From: Hyphococcus sp.
Lineage (GTDB): Bacteria; Pseudomonadota; Alphaproteobacteria; Caulobacterales; Parvularculaceae
Reading direction: 5' to 3'
DNA length: 26,478 bases
NCBI GenBank assembly: GCA_021604585.1
Contig: BQJG01000049.1
Coordinates: forward strand, 1 to 26,478
Positions 1 to 6,938 of this stretch are shown piece by piece. The position numbers were made by a program, and so were the translations under genes. The notes under the pieces were generated by a model. It was not told where the DNA came from, made no database searches, and worked only from the letters and a program-made list of their open reading frames with translations. Position 1 is the stretch's first letter. Each line of letters starts with the position of its first letter.

Positions 1-65
1 AAATCGAGCGCGATGGCGGTCCATTCCTGTTTCTTGAAATGCGCGATGACGCGGCGGAGGATCAT
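1..65 (-). CDS. DUF6090-like membrane-anchored protein, array copy 10 (partial, 5' end only)
   Basis: Only the first 21 codons are inside the window. They read MILRRVIAHFKKQEWTAIAL and onward, the conserved N-terminal cassette of the nine complete genes to the right. The start codon (65-63) overlaps the stop of copy 9 in an ATGA, the junction used throughout this array. The gene therefore continues to the left of the window and the array has at least ten members. Its basic HFKKQEW start groups it with copies 1, 2 and 5 rather than with its neighbour copy 9, which has HVKHQNW. Nothing can be said about its C-terminal domain. Confidence 0.8.
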   Translation of the reverse strand, partial: MILRRVIAHFKKQEWTAIALD

Positions 66-802
66 TGTCTGGCCTCCCGCTGGCGCAGCATTTCAATCAA
101 GCGCGCCGTTTCCAGATCGAGTGCGTCCAACGTGTTAAGCGTCGCACCTGTATTGCCATAGCGATAGGCAAGCTGATTGTCGAACTCACGATCTTCCGCA
201 AGCGCGGCGACGTCGTTCCGAAACTTTGATGCGCCGACTCTGTCGCCAACGATGTAGGATTCTTCAAGCAGCGGCCCATAGGCGATGCTTTTCAAGATGA
301 ACGGATTGAAAACGTTGTCCCTCTGATTCAGGCCGTCCGCATAAATGCGGTTGACATTGTCGAGTTCGCGCTGCCAGAGGCTGATCTCCTTCCTGATCTC
401 GTCGCCCGCAAGGCGCCGTAATCCGCCAGTCGCCGCTAACTCTTCGAGAGCGGCGCTTTCCGGCGAGAAAACTTTGTAACGCGCAATATTCAACAATCTT
501 GCATTGACCTCTTTGATGGGGATGGACGGCGCGGGCGTTTTGAACGCTGATCGCAACGCCGCGATATCCTCCATTTGCTGAACCAGCTCGGTTCGATAGG
601 TGGCGAAATGCGCCTGGTTTTCTTGCAGCTCGATGCGCAGGCTGATTAACTGCTGGTCGAGTTGCACCCGTTCGACACGGGCCTCGTTCAAATTGCCGAG
701 CTGGATGCCGATAAACACGCCGACAACGACAATGACGAAGTCGAGCGCGACCGCCGTCCAGTTCTGATGCTTCACATGCTCAATAACGCGGCGGAGGATC
801 AT
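62..802 (-). CDS. DUF6090-like membrane-anchored protein, array copy 9
   Basis: A 246-residue protein with a short basic N-terminus (MILRRVIEHVKHQNW), one membrane helix at about residues 17-37 and then the motif GVFIGIQLGNLNEAR. Positive charge before the helix predicts an N-in, C-out orientation with about 205 residues in the periplasm. Residues about 40-75 look like a charged coiled coil. A degenerate form of the family motif follows (LEELAATGGLRRL, then EIRKEI), where relatives have a [TS]-[YFW]-[DE]-E-[LI]-x(3)-G core. No cysteine is present. It starts with an ATGA overlap on copy 8 and ends with one on copy 10. The membrane-anchor plus ELxxxG pattern resembles DUF6090; biochemical function is unknown. 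Confidence 0.8.
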   Translation of the reverse strand: MILRRVIEHVKHQNWTAVALDFVIVVVGVFIGIQLGNLNEARVERVQLDQQLISLRIELQENQAHFATYRTELVQQMEDIAALRSAFKTPAPSIPIKEVNARLLNIARYKVFSPESAALEELAATGGLRRLAGDEIRKEISLWQRELDNVNRIYADGLNQRDNVFNPFILKSIAYGPLLEESYIVGDRVGASKFRNDVAALAEDREFDNQLAYRYGNTGATLNTLDALDLETARLIEMLRQREARQ

Positions 803-1587
803 GGGGCATCCTCATTGTTGCGTGACAATCGATCGGCTTGTCCGTCAGCATAGGCTGACAGAAGCGCGGCATACGCGTCGAGCTTGCCGGAGACCTGGGT
901 GAGATAACGCGTATAAATGTGCTGTGTGAGCGCTGCATTGGTAGCGTACGCCACCATGACCGGTTGTCCGCAAACGCCCTCGGGGGTTTGAAGGCGGAAC
1001 TGTTCGATGCCGGAGAATTCGTTGCCGGGAAGGACTTTGAGCGCCTGATCGCCAGTGAGAGAGAGCCCGGCGGCCGGATACATAATTTGTTCGATGTCCT
1101 GCTTGATCCGGATATAGCGTTGCCATTGACGGTCCATGAAATTCATCTCGTCGGAAATTTTTCGAACGCCGTCGCGCATTTCCCCTGCGCCGAACGCGGA
1201 CAGACTCCCGGATTCGATTGCCTCACGCGCCGTCGCCAGCGAGAACCGCGGCGGCGGGAAGTCGCCGACGCGAATGATCAGCTCCTTCATCTCATCATCC
1301 ATGCGAAGGCATGCGTCCGTTTCTTTAAGGCGCGCCGCCAGCTTCAAGGCGCCGTCCAGAATAACGTCATGATCGGTCCGATATTCGGCCATATCGGCGC
1401 GGGCGTCTTCCGCTTCCGCGATCATCCGCTGCAACAAATCGTCGGCTTGCGCCTCGGCGATCCGCGCCGCATTCCAGTTGCCGAGCTGAATGCCCATAAA
1501 AACGCCCATGACGACGATCACGAAGTCGAGCGCGATCGCCGTCCAGTTCTGATGCTTCACATGCTCAATGACGCGGCGGAGGATCAT
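799..1587 (-). CDS. DUF6090-like membrane-anchored protein, array copy 8
   Basis: The chosen start at 1587 is the MILRRVIEHVKHQNW cassette and overlaps the stop of copy 7 by ATGA; an in-frame start at 1650 would run deep into copy 7 and is rejected. The product has 262 residues: one N-terminal membrane helix (about 17-37, ending GVFMGIQLGNWNAAR), then an acidic helical region and a degenerate core (TAREAIESGSLSAF). Two cysteines lie in the predicted periplasmic part (DACLRM and EGVCGQP), so a disulfide is possible. Together with copy 9 it forms the HVKHQNW subgroup, which suggests these two adjacent genes arose by a local duplication. Function unknown. Confidence 0.8.
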   Translation of the reverse strand: MILRRVIEHVKHQNWTAIALDFVIVVMGVFMGIQLGNWNAARIAEAQADDLLQRMIAEAEDARADMAEYRTDHDVILDGALKLAARLKETDACLRMDDEMKELIIRVGDFPPPRFSLATAREAIESGSLSAFGAGEMRDGVRKISDEMNFMDRQWQRYIRIKQDIEQIMYPAAGLSLTGDQALKVLPGNEFSGIEQFRLQTPEGVCGQPVMVAYATNAALTQHIYTRYLTQVSGKLDAYAALLSAYADGQADRLSRNNEDAP

Positions 1588-2288
1588 TGGACGCCTCCTG
1601 TCGTGCTGATGTCCTGACCCGTCGCGATCGACGCATCGGCGCGCAAGCAACTTTGTTCAAAACGCCCCCCGTCCCGCAACCTGTCAACGAGACAACTGGC
1701 CCAGCGCGAAAGGCGGCCGACCTCGTCACTATATTCGCGCAGTCGATCCATGCTGGCCTGATATTCCGGCTTCAAGGCTGCGCCATCAGCTTCGTAAAAA
1801 TACTGGGGATCGCCGTTTTCGTAGGGCAAAATCTGGTTTTCGACAAAAGTGACATAACGAATATATCGCTGTCCGACGCCGCGTTGCTCCGAATAATAAA
1901 AAGTCAGATCGAACAACATCACAGGATCGAAGAGGCCGGATATTTCCATTTTCTGCAGCATGTCCCAAATTTCTGGAGCCGTGTCGGAACCGGTTATGCG
2001 AAAGTAATAAGGCGGCGGAAATTCACCGCGGGCGCGGGTGATCGACCACGACGCTAATCCCTCGTCGATGCTGTCAACTATCATGTTTTCCTGAACGGAT
2101 ATTGCGTCTTCGAGATCGGTGATAAGTGCGGCGATAATTTCGTCTTTGCGGTGCTCCGCTGCCCGCGCTTCATTCCAATTATTGACCTGCAAACCGACAA
2201 ACACGCCCATGACGACGATCAAAAAATCGAGGGCGATGGCAGTCCATTCCTGTTTGCGGAAATGGGCGATGACGCGGCGGAGGATCAT
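1584..2288 (-). CDS. DUF6090-like membrane-anchored protein, array copy 7
   Basis: A 234-residue product with the HFRKQEW version of the N-terminal cassette, one membrane helix (about 17-37) and GVFVGLQVNNWNEAR immediately after it. The remainder is predicted periplasmic. The family core is weak here (DTAPEIWDMLQKMEISGLF). Two cysteines near the C-terminus (ASCLVDRL and EQSCLRA) could pair. It is joined to copies 6 and 8 by ATGA overlaps. It is one of the more diverged copies after residue 45, while its first ~85 nucleotides remain nearly identical to those of other copies. No enzymatic motif is visible. Confidence 0.8.
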   Translation of the reverse strand: MILRRVIAHFRKQEWTAIALDFLIVVMGVFVGLQVNNWNEARAAEHRKDEIIAALITDLEDAISVQENMIVDSIDEGLASWSITRARGEFPPPYYFRITGSDTAPEIWDMLQKMEISGLFDPVMLFDLTFYYSEQRGVGQRYIRYVTFVENQILPYENGDPQYFYEADGAALKPEYQASMDRLREYSDEVGRLSRWASCLVDRLRDGGRFEQSCLRADASIATGQDISTTGGVQ

Positions 2289-3049
2289 GACTGGGCCTGC
2301 ATTAAGTCCGACCTGATTTTTTCTAGAGCTGAAAGTTCAATCCTAACGCGCTGCAAGACACCGTCTGTGCGCGCCAGATTGCTGAGGAGTTTGTTTTGGA
2401 TCATCTGATCTGCGCGTATGATGTCCAGCAAACAGGTGGTATGAAACGTTGAGTCTGTGATCCGGGCGACCTGTTCGTTGGCCGGATCATTTACGGTGCT
2501 TTCAATCACGCGCACATCGATCACGCGGCGCGGGAAGGCATTGCCATATGTGTCGCCCAGATTGGCCAATCCCGTAAGGGTGGTATTGAGCTGCCTGATG
2601 ACTTCATGGTGATCTCGATACGTCAATAACGCCGGTCGCAGGGCTTGCCCCTGAGACGTGTGCAAACTGCCTCTAGAGAGGATTTCATCCAAAGAGCCGA
2701 GTGGTGCGACCGGATAGAACAGGAGGTGGGACGACCACATCGAACGACACGCCGCATCGCTGATCGTCTGCTGCTCAGGTTTGTTCTGGATGACATCGAC
2801 CGCATCAATCAGTGATTTTCGGTGAGCCTCCATTTCGACCAGCCATTCGGTCTTCAACGTCACGGCTGCTTCGACATCGCTTTGAACTTGCGACAATAGC
2901 TGACGTTCCGTCGCTCTTTCTGCGTTGGCGGCATTCCAGTTGCTGACCTGCAGGCCGACAAACACGCCGATGACGACGATCAGGAAATCGAGCGCGATGG
3001 CGGTCCATTCCTGTTTGCGAAAGTGAGCGATGACGCGGCGGAGGATCAT
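2285..3049 (-). CDS. DUF6090-like membrane-anchored protein, array copy 6
   Basis: The start at 3049 (MILRRVIAHFRKQEW) overlaps the copy 5 stop by ATGA; the longer in-frame ATG at 3151 lies inside copy 5 and is rejected. The product has 254 residues: membrane helix at about 17-37, GVFVGLQVSNWNAAN, a helical stretch, then the recognisable family core APLGSLDEILSRGSLHTSQG followed by ALRPALLTY. This matches the DUF6090 theme of a D-E-[LI]-x-x-x-G-x-L element and a downstream L-R-x-A-L-x-x-Y helix. Two cysteines (DAACRSM and HTTCLLD) flank that core. The predicted location is inner membrane with a periplasmic domain; the role is unknown. Confidence 0.82.
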   Translation of the reverse strand: MILRRVIAHFRKQEWTAIALDFLIVVIGVFVGLQVSNWNAANAERATERQLLSQVQSDVEAAVTLKTEWLVEMEAHRKSLIDAVDVIQNKPEQQTISDAACRSMWSSHLLFYPVAPLGSLDEILSRGSLHTSQGQALRPALLTYRDHHEVIRQLNTTLTGLANLGDTYGNAFPRRVIDVRVIESTVNDPANEQVARITDSTFHTTCLLDIIRADQMIQNKLLSNLARTDGVLQRVRIELSALEKIRSDLMQAQS

Positions 3050-3807
3050 TTGCGGCGCTCCAGTTCCGCGTCGATCGCAGCGATGGCAATTTTCGCCGTC
3101 TCGTTCTGTTTGCCGAGATCGCCGGGATTCGACACCATGATGCCAACCCACTCGGTAAGATTAGGCTCAATGCCGGGATGATCTACAATCTTGCCGACGA
3201 CCCGCGCCGCGACGTTATCGGTGACGCCCTTAGGGCAGTCGAGCACATAGGTTTCCACGCCATCATCGAGACCAAAGCAATTCTCCCAGTAATAGGCTTG
3301 CGCATCGACGGAGATCATCTGGCGAACGAGGGAGCGATAAACGGGCAAACGGTGTGTGCTGGCAAGATTGAGATTATGTGCGAGATAATTCTCGACAGCG
3401 TCGACAATCGCACGCGAGCGCGGCAGTCCTTGCCGGCGCATCTCGTCATAGGTCGATCGATTGACGTCCATCGTCTGCCATTGGGACGCATGAAAAAAAT
3501 CAACCAGCACTGGCCAGCATTCATTGCCGCAGTCGTCGTCGCTCTCGATAAACTTAAGCGATCTTCTGCCTGCCGCCACGACTTGCGTGAAGGCGTCGCG
3601 CTTTTGATTGGTGACGCGGATAGAGGCTTCCAGTTCGCGCCGTAGTTCGACCAACAGCTCGGTCTCGCGCGCCTTGGATGCCTGCATGTCATTCCAGTTA
3701 GCGACCTGAATACCGATAAATACGCCGACGACGACAATGACGAAGTCGAGGCCGATGGCGGTCCATTCCTGTTTCTTGAAATGGGCGATGACGCGGCGCA
3801 GGATCAT
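3046..3807 (-). CDS. DUF6090-like membrane-anchored protein, array copy 5
   Basis: A 253-residue product with HFKKQEW cassette, membrane helix and GVFIGIQVANWNDMQ. The predicted periplasmic domain carries CGNECW, LVDFFHASQWQ, STYDEMRRQGLPRSR and, nearer the C-terminus, ENCFGLDDGVETYVLDCPKG. These four blocks are shared with copy 4, and no other copy has them all, so copies 4 and 5 are the most recent duplicate pair in the array. Four cysteines at matching positions suggest two conserved disulfides. It ends with ERRK and stops inside the ATGA that starts copy 6. Confidence 0.83.
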   Translation of the reverse strand: MILRRVIAHFKKQEWTAIGLDFVIVVVGVFIGIQVANWNDMQASKARETELLVELRRELEASIRVTNQKRDAFTQVVAAGRRSLKFIESDDDCGNECWPVLVDFFHASQWQTMDVNRSTYDEMRRQGLPRSRAIVDAVENYLAHNLNLASTHRLPVYRSLVRQMISVDAQAYYWENCFGLDDGVETYVLDCPKGVTDNVAARVVGKIVDHPGIEPNLTEWVGIMVSNPGDLGKQNETAKIAIAAIDAELERRK

Positions 3808-4568
3808 TGGCGGCTCTCCAGCTCAGCGTCGATTAGCGCGATGGTTCGTCTGGCCGCGGCGTTCTGGTCGGTCAGCGTTGTGGAAAATCCGCCCACAAAC
3901 CCGGCCCATTCTGTCAGCGTCCTGTGAATATCGGGATGATTTGCAATGGTTTCGATTCCGGCCGCTGAAATCTCCGGCGCAACCCCCTCGGGACAATCTT
4001 CGACATAAGCTTCCTCTCCATCGGAAAGAATAAAACAATTCGTCCAGTATGGACTGTGCGCTGCGAGCGGAATGAGACCGCGAACCAGCGCGCGATAGGC
4101 TGGCGGGTCTCTGAGTGGAATAGCGATCTGAAGCGCCTGTCGTTCATAGGCTTCGACGGCTTCGACAATCTTGCGATTTCGCGGCCAACCGTTTCGGCGC
4201 AACTCTTCGTAAGTGGAAAGATCGACAATCAGACTTTGCCACTGGGATGCATGGAAAAAATCAACCAGCCGGTCCCAGCATTCATCGCTGCATGATTGGC
4301 CGGAATCTAAAAACGCGAGCGCTCGTTTTCCCGAGCGCTCGACCTGCTCGAAAGCCTCGATCTTGATTTCCACCTGCTTGATCGATTCGGCGATCTCCGC
4401 ACGCAATTCGTTCAACAATAAAGTCTCACGCAAATTTTCGGCTCGGGCCTCATTCCAGTTGGCGACCTGAATGCCGATGAAGACGCCGACCACGACGATC
4501 AGAAAATCGAGCCCGATGGCGGTCCATTCCTGCTTGCGGAAATGCGCGATGACGCGGCGGAGGATCAT
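3804..4568 (-). CDS. DUF6090-like membrane-anchored protein, array copy 4
   Basis: A 254-residue product with the usual cassette (HFRKQEW, helix, GVFIGIQVANWNEAR) and a coiled-coil stretch at about residues 40-75. The outer domain contains CSDECW, LVDFFHASQWQ, STYEELRRNGWPRNR and TNCFILSDGEEAYVEDCPEG, all aligned with copy 5. The conserved cysteine pairs imply an oxidising compartment and so support export of the C-terminal part. ATGA overlaps on both sides. The family core STYEELRRNG is clear, which supports a DUF6090-like assignment; what it does is not known. Confidence 0.83.
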   Translation of the reverse strand: MILRRVIAHFRKQEWTAIGLDFLIVVVGVFIGIQVANWNEARAENLRETLLLNELRAEIAESIKQVEIKIEAFEQVERSGKRALAFLDSGQSCSDECWDRLVDFFHASQWQSLIVDLSTYEELRRNGWPRNRKIVEAVEAYERQALQIAIPLRDPPAYRALVRGLIPLAAHSPYWTNCFILSDGEEAYVEDCPEGVAPEISAAGIETIANHPDIHRTLTEWAGFVGGFSTTLTDQNAAARRTIALIDAELESRQ

Positions 4569-5338
4569 TGGGTAGTTTCCAGTTTCATTAACGTCGCTGT
4601 AGCGGTTTCACTTGCATTGGTCATAACGCCGATCTGCGCGTCGAGCACGCTGAGGTGGAACCGCAATTCCTGGCGCACCTCGGCGTTGTTATGCAGATTG
4701 GCGATTTCCGCACGCACCAGGTCGTCGCGAAGATCGATGTCGCAGTGTTCCGGCAGAGCGACAAAGAAGAAGTTCCGCTCGTCGGTCACCCATTTGTCGC
4801 CGCATTGACCGCGCACTGCTGATTGAATGTCTTCGTGGATATAAAGACGTGCAACGCGGCGATACTGACTGGACTGGACGAGCGTGAAGCCGGTCTGCGT
4901 GACGCGCTGATAATGGTTGGAGACGACGGTGCGCAGATTTTCGTCGCGGATATTCACAATCCTGCCAGTCGACTGCAATTCATCAAAAGTCGAGCGGTTG
5001 GGCGCAGCGAACCAGACCTGGCTCGCTTGATAAAGCGCGATCAGCCATTGTTCGTCGAGTTCTTCGGTGGGTTTTGAAAATCCTGCCATGGCGGCGCGGC
5101 CATATTCACGCGCCGTGCCGAAATATTCGATGGTCTTGCCCCACAGCGCGCGTTCAAGCTCGATGTCGCCATGCAGGCGTTCGATATAACTGGCGGCGAG
5201 ATCATTGTTCTGGCGCGCGGCGTTCCAGTTACTCACTTGCAAACCAACAAACACGCCGACGACAACGATCAAAAAATCGAGCGCGATGGCGGTCCATTCC
5301 TGCTTGCGGAAATGCGCGATGACGCGGCGCAGGATCAT
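4565..5338 (-). CDS. DUF6090-like membrane-anchored protein, array copy 3
   Basis: A 257-residue product: basic start, membrane helix at about 17-37, GVFVGLQVSNWNAAR, then a helical region and the family core NRSTFDELQSTGRIVNI followed by ENLRTVVSNHY. The C-terminal third holds a cysteine pair (GQCGDKW and EHCDIDL) that corresponds in position to a pair in copy 1 (ANCSDV and NGCTFDV), so copies 1 and 3 form a second subgroup. It lies between copies 2 and 4 with ATGA overlaps. Membrane-anchored periplasmic protein of unknown role. Confidence 0.83.
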   Translation of the reverse strand: MILRRVIAHFRKQEWTAIALDFLIVVVGVFVGLQVSNWNAARQNNDLAASYIERLHGDIELERALWGKTIEYFGTAREYGRAAMAGFSKPTEELDEQWLIALYQASQVWFAAPNRSTFDELQSTGRIVNIRDENLRTVVSNHYQRVTQTGFTLVQSSQYRRVARLYIHEDIQSAVRGQCGDKWVTDERNFFFVALPEHCDIDLRDDLVRAEIANLHNNAEVRQELRFHLSVLDAQIGVMTNASETATATLMKLETTQ

Positions 5339-6144
5339 GGCGCGCGCCTTTCAAGACGGCGCGCAAGCTTCGCTTGCAGCTCTTCTGTCGCTGCGCTCAA
5401 TTTCTGGGCGAGGGCTTCATTGTTGGCGGCGATTTGGCCGCGCCAGGCGAGCCGGGGGGCGAACTCTTCCCAGATTTCGGCGTCCGGCGGGGCGGCGAGC
5501 ACGGCGGCGCCGGAATTATAGAGCGGACCCTTTGTCGTCTCAGCCACAAACTCGGACGAGATGACGGTGGAGGGCGGCAAAGGCGTTTTCATCAAGGTGT
5601 TGTCCCATTTGCGCGGCGGGATGCCCTTGCCCATGACAAAAGCGGCAAACGACTGATCGATGAAAAACGCGTTGTTCTTGTCGAGCGCCGCCTCAAGCCG
5701 GCTTGTGCCGTAGAAATAGGAAATGATCGCCGCGCGCAGCGCCGGATCGGAAATGAGCTCGAATTTGCCGGAGCCCTGAAGGTCGAGAAAAGTCGGGCTT
5801 TGTGTCCGCAAGGTGCGGCGCACGATTAGCTCGTTCAATCCCATATTGATTTTCTGTGCGCGGGTATCGGAGGCGTCATTGCGGATCAGATCGAAAACCT
5901 CGTTCGCCAGATTGGCGTGAAACCGTTCGAATTCGATCTGCGCGTCGACTTCCGCCTGAATGTTGTGAAGATCGCCCTGCAGTTGCCTTAGATATTCCGT
6001 CTCGGCGCGCCGGTCGCCGGCAAACTGGTTCCAGTTTGAAACCTGAATACCAATAAACACACCAACAACGACGATCAAAAAATCGAGCGCGATGGCGGTC
6101 CATTCCTGCTTCTTAAAATGGGCGATGACGCGGCGAAGGATCAT
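5335..6144 (-). CDS. DUF6090-like membrane-anchored protein, array copy 2
   Basis: A 269-residue product, the longest of the array, and cysteine-free. After the cassette (HFKKQEW, helix, GVFIGIQVSNWNQF) comes a long charged coiled coil, then the family core PTFLDLQGSGKFELI with DPALRAAIISYF, one of the best matches in the window to the DUF6090 pattern of a D-[LE]-x(3)-G-[KRD]-x-x-L-I element and an L-R-x-A-[IL]-x-x-Y helix. The C-terminal ~40 residues form another charged Ala/Glu/Arg helix ending LERRAP. ATGA overlaps on both sides. Function unknown. Confidence 0.83.
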   Translation of the reverse strand: MILRRVIAHFKKQEWTAIALDFLIVVVGVFIGIQVSNWNQFAGDRRAETEYLRQLQGDLHNIQAEVDAQIEFERFHANLANEVFDLIRNDASDTRAQKINMGLNELIVRRTLRTQSPTFLDLQGSGKFELISDPALRAAIISYFYGTSRLEAALDKNNAFFIDQSFAAFVMGKGIPPRKWDNTLMKTPLPPSTVISSEFVAETTKGPLYNSGAAVLAAPPDAEIWEEFAPRLAWRGQIAANNEALAQKLSAATEELQAKLARRLERRAP

Positions 6145-6938
6145 GGCGCCTCTTCCCTAACATCGGGCGCTGCTCCCGGATCGCCGCCCAGCACGCGAAT
6201 GGCGTTTTCAAGCTGCACGGTGTCGCCTCGCAAATTGGCAAGCCCGGAATTCAACGTCGAAAAGTGATAATTCAAATCCATCAGCAGTTCCGGATCGCTC
6301 GCCAGCAATTGCGCCGCCGCCGCCAGCTCTTCCTCAGGAACATCAAAAGTGCAGCCATTGGCGAAGCCGATCACGCTGCCCTCGTCATTGCGCACATCAC
6401 TACAATTCGCCCGGATCGACACCTGGATTGCGTGCGGGATCGTGCGGCGCACGCGATAGCGGTACGGTGATCGCTGAACCCAATCCATGGTCTGCTGGGC
6501 GACATCGACCCCGAAATAAAGCGACAAGCCGGCGTCTAGCGCTTCCCGCGGGATGAGCGACAGATCGCCGGACGATACGATTTCATCCCATGTGGCGCGC
6601 GTCTGCGGGTTGTAGGCGAATTCCGTCGAACGAAACGCGTTGACGATCAGCGCTTTTGGGTCCGGCGCCGGGCTGGTCATCAGTTCAACAGTAATGTCCG
6701 CGCTCGCTTTAACGGCGGCGTAATAGCTGAGGAGAGCGCGGCGATAATCAAGATCGACCTGAAGGTCGTCAATCAATCGCTGCACATAGACGCCGCCGCG
6801 GCGCTGGTCCGCCTGCGCCGCATTCCAGTTGTTGACCTGCAAGCCGACAAACACGCCGACCACGACGATCAGGAAGTCGAGCGCGATCGCGGTCCATTCC
6901 TGTTTCTTAAAATGCGCGATGACGCGGCGCAGGATCAT
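6141..6938 (-). CDS. DUF6090-like membrane-anchored protein, array copy 1
   Basis: First of the array in transcription order. The start at 6938 (MILRRVIAHFKKQEW) shares an ATGA with the stop of the TPR/TolB-like gene; an in-frame ATG at 6959 lies inside that gene and would add seven residues absent from every other copy. The product has 265 residues: membrane helix at about 17-37, GVFVGLQVNNWNAAQ, the core TRATWDEIVSSGDLSLI with EALDAGLSLYF, then a cysteine pair (ANCSDV and NGCTFDV) as in copy 3. The coupling to the TPR gene implies they are made together, possibly as partners. Confidence 0.83.
   Translation of the reverse strand: MILRRVIAHFKKQEWTAIALDFLIVVVGVFVGLQVNNWNAAQADQRRGGVYVQRLIDDLQVDLDYRRALLSYYAAVKASADITVELMTSPAPDPKALIVNAFRSTEFAYNPQTRATWDEIVSSGDLSLIPREALDAGLSLYFGVDVAQQTMDWVQRSPYRYRVRRTIPHAIQVSIRANCSDVRNDEGSVIGFANGCTFDVPEEELAAAAQLLASDPELLMDLNYHFSTLNSGLANLRGDTVQLENAIRVLGGDPGAAPDVREEAP

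Noticed and set aside
919..1617. Plus-strand frame of 232 codons opposite array copy 8
   Set aside because: It is the antisense shadow of a gene with conserved motifs, and has no domain or ribosome site of its own. The repeated plus-strand peptides near 720-790, 1500-1570 and similar are antisense of the conserved cassette.
62..6938. Chemoreceptor or pseudopilin array, suggested by a short N-terminus with one membrane helix and coiled coil
   Set aside because: No HAMP or signalling domain, no prepilin cleavage motif (G/A then F-T-L-x-E), and the ELxxxG core points to a DUF6090-like family.
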